Position numbers and translations under genes: made by a program. The notes below the pieces were generated by a model. The model saw only the letters and a program-made list of their open reading frames with translations. It had not been told where the DNA came from and did not search any database. Positions 45,996-56,980 of a stretch of 64,000 nt of DNA are shown here, piece by piece. The DNA comes from Rhizophagus irregularis. Lineage: Eukaryota > Glomeromycota > Glomeromycetes > Glomerales > Glomeraceae. The stretch lies in assembly GCF_026210795.1 (NCBI RefSeq), contig NC_089459.1, positions 1-64,000 of the forward strand, read 5' to 3'. Each line of letters opens with the position of its first letter. Position 1 is the first letter of the stretch.

Positions 45996-48112
45996 CAGTG
46001 GAATCCATTATTTTTTGATTTTTTGTTACTTGGCACTTGGTACTGACTTCATCCGTTTCTTTGGCTCTCTTTTAACACTTTCTTTCACGTTCATGCATTT
46101 CTTTGGCTCTCTTTTGACACTTTCTTTCACGTTCATGTTTATTTCATGTTCATGTTTAAGTCATTATTTGGGTGTTTTTCTCCTTTTGTTATTTCATTTC
46201 TTGGATTAGTACTTTGATATCCATTTTATTATAATTTTCAAATGTAAAAGTTTATGTGAAGTGCATGGGAATTTTATATCTGATTTTTTTATCTTAATTT
46301 TTATAGTCGTCATCTTTACTTTAAAGTACAAAATTAGAAATACAATCGCCACTGGTTATAAACCTGGATATACCGAAAACTCGTTATATCGAACCAAATA
46401 GTGCAGAACTATTTATCCGAAACTCGTGTTTGTTTGATCAAATATATTATATACTGAATGATCACATGAATTAAAATTGGATAATCTTTTTCTTTATTGG
46501 AATATAAAATTTAAAAAAAAACCTGATATTAACACAATATGTCAACAAAGAAAAAAAATTATGTCAACAAATCTTGTGTTACAATATTTTGCTGTGCAAA
46601 TGCAACCCCGTGTTATGAAAAATGTCAACTACAAAAACCTTCCCGTTCATTATTTTTGGAATAAGAAGGCGTGAATGCAAGTTAGTATTTTAATGAAATT
46701 CTTCTTGAACTTAATCTCTTGAACTTAATGCATGAAATTCTTCTAATATATATTTATTTCTTTTATTTCTTAGTTTTGATGAAAAAATTGATGACCTTGA
46801 TATGTTAATTTCTAGCTTCCAAACAGTGATATTAATACGTATGGATATGTTCATATTGAGGATGAAATGCTAGAGGGTGGACTTACTGATGAAGAAATTG
46901 TTGATAGGGTATGAATGCAAAAATGAAATAACTTATTTATACCAGAAAAAGTTACTTTGGCAGTTGGCAGTAGTTAAAAGATTTATAAACGAATCTATAA
47001 GATTTTTATATACAGAAGTGAGTAAAGAATTAAATAATATAATATAATAATAATCATAATTCACCTTAATTATTTTTAATCATGTGATTGATTTTATTGG
47101 TAGAATTTATATACCGCATTATATCCAGTGATGACCGCAATCTCAATTTTATTAATCGAAAAAAATAAGTAGTACTAAGAAAATTCTCAGAAAATTTTCT
47201 TGATGATCGCAATTAATTGGATTTAAATTTAAAAATTCTCAATCGTAATTTCAATTTTAATTTCAATTTATTTATTAATCAGCCTTTGAAAATAAGGCCC
47301 ATCAATTTCTAAAAATAGCTAAACGCGAATTTAATTTTAATGATTATTCTGTTATATAAATAAAATTGATCAATTTGTGCTTTTTTCTAACAATAATAGT
47401 TAGATAATATAAAATAGATAGTCATAACGCTATTATGTAATAATAAAAGGGTGATTTCTAATTAAACTCAATTCCAATTGTTTGTTTGTGAATTCTAATC
47501 ATTTGATTGTGATGTAAATCATGATCATCTTCCGATTTCTGAAACTATTTTTCACAAATATATACTGTATTGATATTGAACCGGAATTGATGGACTGAAA
47601 TTTAAAATGGCCCCATGATTTTTTAGAAAACAACTTATTAGCATAGCGGCCAATCACAAAGATAGCGCTGAAAATATAAGATCAGCTGATACTAACAACT
47701 GTGATCTGTATATGGTGATTAAGACTGATTAGAATTACAATTGTTAAGAAAAATTCTTGGGAATTTTTCTTGATACTGCTTATTTTAAAGTTTAAAGACC
47801 GATTAACAAACTGAAATCACGATTTCAAGAAAAATTCTCGCAAATTTTTCTTGATACTGCTTATTTTTAAAGTTTAAAGACCAATTAGTAAACTAAAATC
47901 ACAATTTTAAGAAAAATTCTCACAAATTTTTCTTGATACAGACTGATTAGTAAATTGAAATCTCGATTTTTAAATATGATTGTCTATATTTGATTAACTT
48001 TAATAATGATTGATCATTTTGTTAGAATTGTTAATTTTAGATACATAGTATGATATTATCGATACTTTTGCAATTATAACGGATTTTGAAATCTATTATA
48101 AAATAGTTTTTT
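45996..48112. other. Spacer with transposase-like remnants and hairpins
   Basis: At 46360-46400 GATATACCGAAAACTCGTTA followed by TATCGAACC resembles ends of pogo/Tigger elements. At 46810-46910 the plus strand reads INTYGYVHIEDEMLEGGLTD followed by EEIVDRV, like the C-terminus of fungal Tigger transposases. The two could be one old element, which is a weak call. At 47160-47200 and 47745-47940 there are copies of AAAATTCGCGAGAATTTT-type palindromes. Nothing else is seen. Confidence 0.3.
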
Positions 48113-48139
48113 TTAGTTAAATAAATCATTTCGACTTTT

Positions 48140-48425
48140 TAGTAACTTTAGATAGTATAGAGTTATATTTGTGATCAAATTTTCTTTGTTAATGGTACGC
48201 GTTTCTCTAGAGTCATACCATAAATAGTATAGAGTCATATTTGTGATCAAATTTTCTTTGTTAACAGTATGCGTTTCTCTAGAATCATAATTGTTCACAA
48301 TTTAGTTACCTTAGATAGTATAGAGTCATATTTGTGATCAAATTTTCTTTGTTAACAGTACGCGTTTCTCTGAGTCACGATTGTTCATAAATAAATGTGA
48401 TTGAATTTTCTGTTAATGGTACGCG
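48140..48425. repeat. Irregular tandem repeat with AGTATAGAGTCATATTTGTG
   Basis: GATAGTATAGAGT[CT]ATATTT, GTGATCAAATTTTCTTTGTT and GGTACGCGTTTCTCTAGAGT recur three times, with a shorter fourth piece, at spacings of about 72-90 bases. Confidence 0.85.
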
Positions 48426-48520
48426 TTTCTCCATCATTCATACATTTTGCATTTATCATTTACGTATTCTTTCTTATTTTTATGTGTTCTCATTCATATT
48501 CGTATATTTACGTCAAAAAA

Positions 48521-50275
48521 ATGAATCAACAAGAAGAAATTTTCTTGATCAAAAAACAAAATGAACTCATCTTGGAAAGATTAAAGTATGATAGATTTTT
48601 TATAAGAATAAATTTAAATGAATATTATTACTAATGAATTATTTTTTAAAGTTCTTTAGATGATGGTACTTTTGCTGCGTTATCCACAAATATTCGCAGA
48701 CTTTCTACGTCGTCCACAACCTCCTCCATTGACGTGTCATCTTTATCAGCTCGTGAAAATATTCAGACCTTCTACGTCATCTATAACCTTTCCCGTTGAC
48801 GTATCATCTTTATCAGCTCATGGAAATTCTCGCAGACCCTCTACGTCGTCCACAACCTCTCCTGTTGATGTGTCATTTTTATTAGCTCGTAGAAATATTT
48901 GCAGACCCTTTACGTTATCCACAACCTTTCCCGTTGACGTAAGTTATTAATATAAGTCTAATCATACTTTTTTTAAAAAAAATTCAATTTTGTAAAAAAA
49001 CTAAAAAAACTAATAATGTATGATATGTATGATTAAAAGACACACAATAAAAGTTTTGTTGCAAAACCAAAAAAAAATACATATCTAAGTTAGATATGAT
49101 AAGTACGTTAGATATAACAAATAAAATGTATACGTTGTGTATGGTACGTATATACATTAAATAATAATTGAATTTTTATATAAACAAGACTTTTTGTAAT
49201 AAATTAATAATCAATAAAACTAGTTGTCAATAAGAATATGTGCAGATTATCATCTTGATTATAATTTGTCATATAAAGACATACACAAAAATATTTTATT
49301 TAAAATAATCGAAAAGGTATTTATTTTTATTTACTTTAATCAATATGTTTATAGAATAAATATATAATATTTATAGAATAATTTTATAATTATTTTTTTT
49401 TAGTTTAAAATAAAAACTAAGGATCTTAACATTGTGCTTGGATACAATGATTGGTTTGCATACGAGTTATTAAAAAAACACGTTCAGCACATTCGTAAGT
49501 ATTTCTTTTTTTATTAATATAATACAAATTAAATATGATTTTTTAAAAAATCAAAAAATATAATTTATATTCATATAATCAAAGGCGACCACAAAGCAAA
49601 AACAATAAATGGATATTTCACGAAAAGAACCCGAAGTAGAGGTGAGGAGAAGCTAGTGGAAAAAAATGTAGAAGAAAGCGGTGGTGATGAAGAAGAGAGA
49701 GAAAGTGAAGGTGAAGAAGCAGCAGCAGAAATTGAAATTCGGAATGATTTCAATTCTAAAGAAGCAGCAGCAGAAATTGAAATTCAGGATGATTCCGATT
49801 CTAAAGAAGCAGCAGCAGAAATTGAAATTCAGGATGATTTTGATTCTGATATAGACGAAGATTTAGAACGTCAACTCTTAAATTTATTTTGTAAAAGATA
49901 TAAAAAAACAGGCAGAACAGATAGTAGTAAGGATGAAGAATTAGAACGCAATCTTATACGTGAAATAAGAAGTAAGTACGAGCGTAAAAAGAGGGAGAGG
50001 CAACTACAATAACAAAAAATACTACTACAACAACAACAACGAAAACAGCAGCAGGAAGAAAAAGAAAAAGAAATTGAAGAAAAAGAAAATGAAATAGAAG
50101 AAAAGAAAAATGAAACAGCGACAAGTAATAATTTTTCTGTATATTAATTAATTAATTTAAGTATTAAAAATAACTTATTTTTATCATTTTTTCTTAAGAA
50201 GGTAGACGTACTTTACGCAAAAGAAAAGTGACGGCCAATAAGGCCAATAAAAAAGCGAGGGCCAATAAAAAAAGA
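48521..50275 (+). pseudogene. Multi-exon gene with repeats, family unknown, decayed
   Basis: Exon 1 at 48521 reads MNQQEEIFLIKKQNELILER. Exon 2 (about 48661-48940) holds four copies of a 23-residue Ser/Thr-rich repeat (RRPSTSSTTSPVDVSSL type). One missing base in the second copy shifts the frame. An exon at about 49405-49491 reads DLNIVLGYNDWFAYELLKKH. An exon at 49587-50012 is acidic with three copies of EAAAEIEIQDDFDSK and ends in a basic helix. A TAA after ERQLQ is followed by more in-frame Gln/Glu-rich coding-like sequence. A last basic exon (RRTLRKRKVTANK) ends near 50275. It looks like a nuclear charged protein, but I cannot assign it. The frameshift and stop argue that it is dead. Confidence 0.45.
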
Positions 50276-50499
50276 TAATGAAAAAAATAAAAGGTAAATA
50301 ACTTTACGCAAAAGGACAGTGATGGCCAATAAAAAAGATAATGAAATAACCTTACGCAAAAGGACAGTGATAGCCAATAAAAAAGATAATAAAAAAATAA
50401 AAAATAAAAAGTAAATAGTTAAATATGTTTGTAATAAACAACTCATTTTTATAAAAAAAATTATTAATGAACTGAAATAAATAATAATAGTAATTTTTA

Positions 50500-51245
50500 T
50501 ATTTAATTGGCTTTTGAACCTTAAGAAAATTCGCGAGAATTTTTCTTATCGGGATTTCAATTTACTTAAACTTTAAAATGAGCAGTATTAAGAAAAATTT
50601 GTGAGAATTTTTCTTGAAATTAGGATTTTAGTTTGCAAATTTTTCTTGATACTGCTCATTTTAGTTTACTAACCGGTCTTTAAACTTTAAAAATAAGCGA
50701 TATCAAGAAAAATTCGTGAGAATTTTTCTTAAAATCAGAATTTCAATTTACTAATCGGTCTTTAAACTTTAAAAATAAGCAGTATCAAGAAAAATTCGCG
50801 AGAATTTTTCTTGAAATCGTGATTTCAGTTTGCTAATCAGTCTTTAAACTTTAAAATAAGCAGCATCAAGAAAAATTTACGAGAATTTTTCTTAAAATCG
50901 TAATTTCAATTTATTTAAACTTTAAAAATAAGCGGTATCAAAAAAAATTTGCGAGAATTTTTCTTGAAATCATGATTTCAGTTTACTAATCGGTCTTTAA
51001 ACTTTAAAATAAGCAGTATCAAGAAAAATTCGCGAGAATTTTTCTTGAAATCGGGATTTCAATTTACTAATCGGTCTTTAAACTTTAAAAATAAGCAGTA
51101 TCAAGAAAAATTCGCAAGAATTTTTCTTGAAATCGTGATTTTAATTTATTTATTAGTCAGTCTTTTAAACTTTAAAATAAGCAATATCAAGAAAAATTCG
51201 TGAGAATTTTTCTTGAAATCGTGATTTCAATTTATTGGTTGGTAT
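50500..51245. repeat. Tandem array of about 81-bp units carrying a near-perfect palindrome
   Basis: Each unit has TATCAAGAAAAATTCGCGAG, completed as a palindrome by AATTTTTCTTGA, then AAATCGTGATTTCAGTTTAC and GGTCTTTAAACTTTAAAAAT. Unit starts near 50703, 50785, 50866, 50938, 51019, 51101 and 51187 are spaced 72-86 bases. Two more decayed units lie before them. The core AAAATTCGCGAGAATTTT is a perfect 18-base palindrome. Confidence 0.93.
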
Positions 51246-51899
51246 CTCTAATAGTCTCCAGATTCTTGTTTTTTCGTTATTAATTTCTTCTTTTTATACA
51301 TGGGGCTCGACTATTTTCAGATTTTAACAACTGAACTATTAATCTAATCACTTGCGACTTGACTGTTTGGCATCATTATAACGAACAAATTTTATTATTT
51401 TGAATAAAATTAAATCTATACCATAATAGATTAATAGATGTTGTAATGCAATTTCGAATATATTATTATATCTTACAAAAATTCATATCTACAATATCGG
51501 CATAAACCCGGATATATATATATCATGTGATTTAATCGCTATCATTCATAGATTATGATTGGATAATTATCACATGGATGTTGATCATTTGTTTGTTTTT
51601 GCATGCACGCGAATGATATAAATTGGGAAAAATACAAACTGTTTCTCTTTTATTCTTTATTCTTTATTTTTCTTTTTACTCAAAGTATTATCTCAAATAT
51701 TGCACTTATTTATTTATTTCATTTTTTTATAGAAGAAAATTTTAAACGATACCAAATAAAAGGTTGCCTAATAGATATAGAAAGAAATACATTTCACAAA
51801 AAGAAAATATTTAACGTTTATGAAGTAATATTTTTTTAAACTTAAATATAATTAATTGTATTATTCTTTATTACTAATTTTTTATCTTGTCTTTTTGAA
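51246..51899. other. Spacer, no supported gene
   Basis: AT-rich. One 78-codon open frame (51603-51839), rich in Phe and Ile, could be a small membrane protein but has no recognised family or strong start context. Confidence 0.4.
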
Positions 51900-52138
51900 C
51901 TTTTCTAAAATAGATTTATTTATAATTTAATAAAATAGGTACAGTTACTTTTATTTTCAGTCTTTATTGCTATTAATTGTATCGCTACTAATTGTATCTT
52001 TTTTTTTTATCATTACTAATTGTATCTTTCTTTCATCGCTACTAATTGTATCTTTCTTTTATTGCTACTAATTTTTTATCATTACTAATTTTCTTCTTTT
52101 TATCACTATTAATTTTTCTTCTTTTTATCACTACTAAT
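51900..52138. repeat. Minisatellite, left part (CTACTAATTGTATCTTTCTT)
   Basis: Repeats of CACTACTAATTGTATCTTTC and CACTAATTTTTCTTCTTTTT in units of about 25-31 bases. The array stops at the left end of the transposon at 52139 and resumes at 55799. Confidence 0.85.
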
Positions 52139-52469
52139 CATATCGGCTGATCAAAAAAATTGGGCCTGATCGCAGGACCACATTTTTGTTATGTGTTACT
52201 TAAATCATATGTTTTTAGTGGCTTAGAAGTACAGACGATCCCCAAATGTCTCCTCTAAATTTAACAACTCCCCGAATAAAAAATATTTTAATATGTAATA
52301 AAGTAAGAAACCGATAAAAAAAAAAGGAACCGATCAAAAATTACGAGTAAGAAATAATATAAATTTTATTGTAATTTTCTTTTTTATTTTAAAAAACGCG
52401 TCCAATATTATAGTATTTGTTTAACAATAAACTTTAAAACTTTATTTGTAGACAATTGCCGACATACCT

Positions 52470-53165
52470 ATGTCTAAACCATCAACTAACACGTTTTGCA
52501 ACAAGTTTGAATTTGAAATATGTGGAAAAATCTATAAAAGGCATTCTGGTTTAGCTAATCATAAAATAACAATTAAAGATGCTAATGTTATGAAGCCAAC
52601 CGCGTACGATTTACCTGAAAAAGCTATTGAAGAAATGTGACGAATTTTGGTTTATCATATAAAGGAGAGACTGAAACAAAGTTCAAAACATGCTGGGAGT
52701 GTGCGAATTATGATTAGTTGTACAGAAAGTCAATTTTTTGGTGTTTTTAAAGGATATATACATAATTATTATCCAAAAACAGGAAATTATAAGTGTATTT
52801 TTAAAGGTATTAATTTTTATTCTACATTATCAAAAGTATTGGGAGACGATAATTGGGGTGTCAAATATTTTTTGCAACACCAAAAGACATTTGTTTTATC
52901 ATATCAACAACCATCAAATCCAAATGATCCAGATCCTCTTCTGGAATTAAATTTATGTCAAGAACCCGATCCTCTTCAAAAACAAAATCAAGTAAAAATA
53001 TATAAAGCTAAAAAATGCCGAATCTGCAAACTTAAACCCATACAAATCATTATTGGCTGGAAAAGAAAAGAAAAATCAGATGTACGAAATATTGTATATT
53101 CATCAGGATTTATCTTTATAAACTTTACAATTTCACGTATGAGAGATATAGAAAACTTATATTAA
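52470..53165 (+). pseudogene. Accessory zinc-finger-like gene of the 52139 transposon
   Basis: A frame from MSKPSTNTFCNKFEF runs to 53165 with a single in-frame TGA at 52638 (EEM-stop-RIL; TGG would restore Trp). About 231 residues. Near the N-terminus FEICGKIYKRHSGLANHKIT looks like a C2H2 finger with the first Cys replaced by Phe and no final His. The C-terminal part has KAKKCRICKLKP. The equivalent gene in the 59123 element has a perfect finger. It could bind the element ends or regulate transposition; this is inferred from position only. One stop and the damaged finger suggest loss of function. Confidence 0.6.
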
Positions 53166-53293
53166 AAATAGAAGGGTTGAAACTTGAAAATCATGTAAAT
53201 ATAAGTGGCAAAAATAAGATCAAATTTTATTATGAAATTTGTAAATAATACATTGAAAAAAAAATGAAAAAGCATATATTTCTATTACAAATA

Positions 53294-55549
53294 CTACTTG
53301 ATACGCAAACGTTTTGATAATCGAATTAAATCAACCATATTATGATTATTAAAATATAAAACTCTATTTTCGTATTCAAGAATATTTACAATTGCAGATT
53401 TTCTTCCTTTTCTGACACCACCATCTTTTGTTGTTTTTTAAAAAAAATGAGAAACTTGTTGATGATTTTTTTTTTCAACTGCCGAACAAGAAAATGCTGC
53501 TAAACCAAATTTTTGATGAATACGCATCATTTCTGGAACGTGATAAACTAATACATGCATATAAGGTGTAATATCACCCGCTTGATAAAAATAATTAGAA
53601 TCTAAAAATTGGTGTAACCATGCACGTGCATCATCAGAAAATTGGTTCGCATCAGTTTTTTGATCTTTCATTGCTTTATGAAGTAAATAAAAATTATCCC
53701 ACAAATTTCAGATTTGAGTTGCTCGTGAATTTGGAAAAAGTTTAGTTAAATCAAAATGCTGAAGTACAATTAATTTATCTTGCCCCATTAAAGAAGTATA
53801 TTGCCAATTTGTCGATCCTACTTCAAGCCAAAAATGAAATTTAACATCAACACGTTTCATTTCTTCAACTATTATATTTCTTGCTCTATCTCCCCAAGTA
53901 TTTCTGAATTTGAGTTCATCAATCACAAGCCGCCAAAGAACATCTGTTATATGCAACATAATATGCAGTTCATCTGGAACCCAGTTTTGTAAAGGAATCA
54001 TATCAAAAATTGCTGGTCGAACATGACCCTTATAAAATGTGTAATTTTCACGAATTTGATCTATAGTTTTATTAATTGTCCATTCATATAAAAAATCACC
54101 CTGTTTTTCTTTAGATACCTCACACCATGGACAGAAATACTTACTATTTGCTGCATTTAATCCTAAACAAATTGCAAGGAACTTCCAATCTGATGAAAAA
54201 TAAAGTTCAACTTTCCATTCTCTATTCTGATTATCTCTAAATCCCTCTTCTTTTAATTTCCTTAATTCCATAATTAGTGGTTCTAAAACAACATTTAAAA
54301 TCTCATACTTTTCAATGCCAGAATATAAAATTATGGTATAATAATTTTCAGGTCGATATATATTATCAAGATCATTAAGAATTGAGCAGGTAACCATGAC
54401 CTGTTTAACCTTTCGTCCAACGTTTCTCCCATTACCAGAAATTCGCAAATGTATTGTAGGATTTGTTATATCTAATACATTTCTTTCAAGAAGACCTGGT
54501 ATTAAATATCTTAAAATATTAACAATGTCTCGTCGCCTTCCTTTTCCAATTGATTGTTGTAAATTATCAATAATTTCGGTATCATTAATATGTATTTCTG
54601 AATTTACAGAATTATCAGATGGTGATGGTGTTATATTTATAAGAGAAATTGGTATAATTTCGTTCATTTCATATGTAATATCTTTCTTTTCTGCAGAAAC
54701 TTTCCATTCACGTGGTAGATCTTGACTGATCGAAGCTAAAGTTCGATATCTTTCTCGTGTTACCTGACCTTTATCACATGCTTGTACGGCAGCTCTTGCT
54801 TTATGCTTTATTTCAACGTTATCTTCATTAAAACTAAAGTAAAAAGAATTATCTCTGATACTAAACTCAATTGATTTTAAATTAGAATCATCATCTAAAT
54901 GACAACATTTAGTTGTTTCTTGATCAAATATTGCAGATATAGACTTGGCAATTTTTTTAGCTCGATTATTTTGTCCAGTTTGAGTTAAATTGTCAAATGA
55001 TTTTAAAACTGTTGCTCGTCGGTAAATATCTCTTGTCTGTTGAAGTATTTCTAAATGAAGACCAAAAAAATGTGGACCAGAATAGCGTGTTTTAGTTTCA
55101 GGATTTAAAGCCTATTATAAAAATTATCCTTTGCATTAATAAAGCACTTACTAATTACGATTTATTAATAAATAATTACATACTTTAGCATATAAACATG
55201 CTACATCTGAGCTTGATTTTTCTGACTTTACATGATATTGAAACTTATCTCCATAGTATACCCAATAGACCGGTTTTTTTTCCACATATTTGATTATACA
55301 TTTAACTATTTGTCTTGTTTTAGGCTTTCTCAAACTAGTTTCAACTTCATAATTATCAGGTATTCGAAACCCTTTTTGACCTTTTGTATATTTGAGATAA
55401 GCAGCGGGTGGATAAGTTCCTTCTTTAATAATATTATAGGTATAGCTTCGTTCAGAATTGGAATATTGAATAATAGATTCTTTAGGATAATTATAAATTT
55501 CAATAGGTCTTTTTTTCTTAACTGATAAAGGAGCATCATTAGTTTCCAT
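53294..55549 (-). pseudogene. Transposase-like gene of the 52139 transposon, nearly intact
   Basis: Exon 1 runs 55549-about 55191 (METNDAPLSVKKKRP start, FRIPDNYEVETSLRK) and ends at GTATGT. Exon 2, from about 55111 after TTATAATAG, stays open for about 470 codons. Conserved text shared with the 59123 copy is RISGNGRNVGRK, SSDWKFLAICLGLNAANSKY followed by FCPWC, WVPDELHIMLHITDVLWRL and VEKKNHQQV. Acidic residues in SDWKF, DELH and VEKKNH are candidates for a DDE-type active site. The first block has Asn (GNGR) where the sister copy has Asp (GDDR). In-frame TGA at about 53708 and TAA at about 53438 interrupt an otherwise open frame that ends at 53294. The TAA lies in a T8-A6 run. Role as the element's recombinase is inferred from location, conservation and layout. 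Confidence 0.65.
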
Positions 55550-55798
55550 TTTTTTTAAAAAAAAAAAATGTAAATTTTTTTCAAAAAAAATTAATTCTTA
55601 CGCGTATATCTTAAAAATGATCAGCATTTTGCTGAATGTAAATTCTTAGAATTTTATAGTCAAAATTTAACAGTTAACGTTTAATAATGTAATACACTGA
55701 TCAAATTAATGATCTATTTTTAGTAAAATACTATATCATATTTTGTTTATTATCCTCACCCCAAAAATATTGGGGGACTTTTTTGATCAGCCGATATG

Positions 55799-56240
55799 TT
55801 ATATCTTTCTTTCATTGCTAGTTTGCTACTAATTTTTCTTCTTTTTACCACTACTAATTGTATCTTTCTTCTATTGTTACTAATTATATCTTTTTTTTAT
55901 CACTACTAATTTTTCTTCTATGCTATTAATTGTATCTTCTTTTTATCACTAATAATTTTTCTTCTTTTTATTACTACTAATTGTATCTTTCTTCTATTGT
56001 TACTAATTATATCTTTTTTTTATTACTACTAATTTTTCTTCTATCGCTATTAATTGTATCTTCTTTTTATCACTAATAATTTTTCTTCCTTTTATTACTA
56101 CTAATTGTATCTTTCTTTCATCGTTACTAATTGTATCTTTTTTTTTATCACTGCTAATTTTTCTTCTTTTTATCACTACTAATTGTATCTCTTTTTATCA
56201 CTTCTTCTTTTATAACTACTAATTCTTTCTTTTTTTTTAT
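55799..56240. repeat. Minisatellite, right part
   Basis: Continuation of the array at 51900-52138. A larger unit of about 126 bases (ACTACTAATTGTATCTTTCT, TCTATTGTTACTAATTATAT, GCTATTAATTGTATCTTCTT, CACTAATAATTTTTCTTC) is repeated twice between 55846 and 56097. Confidence 0.85.
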
Positions 56241-56453
56241 TTTCTCTATATTTAATTATAATAATTTTATTACTATAATAGAAGTATTCTTTTATTAGAT
56301 TTTAATTACATAAATTATTAATTGCATATCAATTTAAATAATAAAATTATCTGTTATATTTATTTATACATTATATTATTAATAAAATAAAAACATTCTA
56401 TGTAAATACGTGTACTAATGGTATATTTTTAATATGTAAACATACGGATTGCT
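56241..56453. other. Short AT-rich spacer between two arrays
   Basis: AT-rich sequence without open frames of interest. Included to mark the gap between the minisatellite and the 54-bp repeat. Confidence 0.5.
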
Positions 56454-56782
56454 GGGATATCATGCTGTTCACAAATTAATCAAAGTAGGAAACGTACAAT
56501 TCACACTGGGATATCGTGCTGTTCGCAAATTAATCAAGTGGGAAATGTACGGTGCACACGAGGATATCATGTAAATTCGCAAATTAATCAAAGTGGGAAA
56601 CGTACAGATACACGCCGATATTATTGCTGTTGCAAATTAATCAAAGTGGAAAACGTATAGTGCACACCGGGATATCATGCTGTTCGCAAATTAATCAAAG
56701 TGAGAAATGTACGGTGCACACTGGGATATTGTGCTGTTCGCAGATTAATCAACAGTGGGAAACGTACAGTTCACACCACCAT
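56454..56782. repeat. 54-bp tandem repeat, six copies
   Basis: GGGATATCATGCTGTTCGCA and AATTAATCAAAGTGGGAAAC followed by GTACAGTTCACACC recur from 56454, 56508, about 56561, 56616, 56668 and 56722. Copies differ by a few substitutions and short deletions. Confidence 0.92.
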
Positions 56783-56980
56783 ATCATTCTTTATGTCAGT
56801 ATAATTTTCACGTTAAACATATGTGCGTTAATTACAATATGTATGATATGGTGTGCAGAATACTGAATATATACTGTATGTGTAATACGATAATAATACA
56901 TTATTTATACTGTAAAGATACTGATCGCAAAATACGGTTATACCGTATGATAACAGTATATATATTTTTTTATAGGGGTG

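Larger units (their letters stand above)
52139..55798. mobile_element. 3.66-kb two-gene DNA transposon, CATATCGGCTGAT ends
   Basis: Perfect 20-base inverted ends: CATATCGGCTGATCAAAAAA at 52139 and its complement ending at 55798. It interrupts a minisatellite, which makes the boundaries clear. The duplication cannot be defined beyond one T. It carries a zinc-finger-like gene on the plus strand and a transposase-like gene on the minus strand, facing each other. A related, older copy is at 59123-63052. I cannot place it in a named superfamily. Confidence 0.85.
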
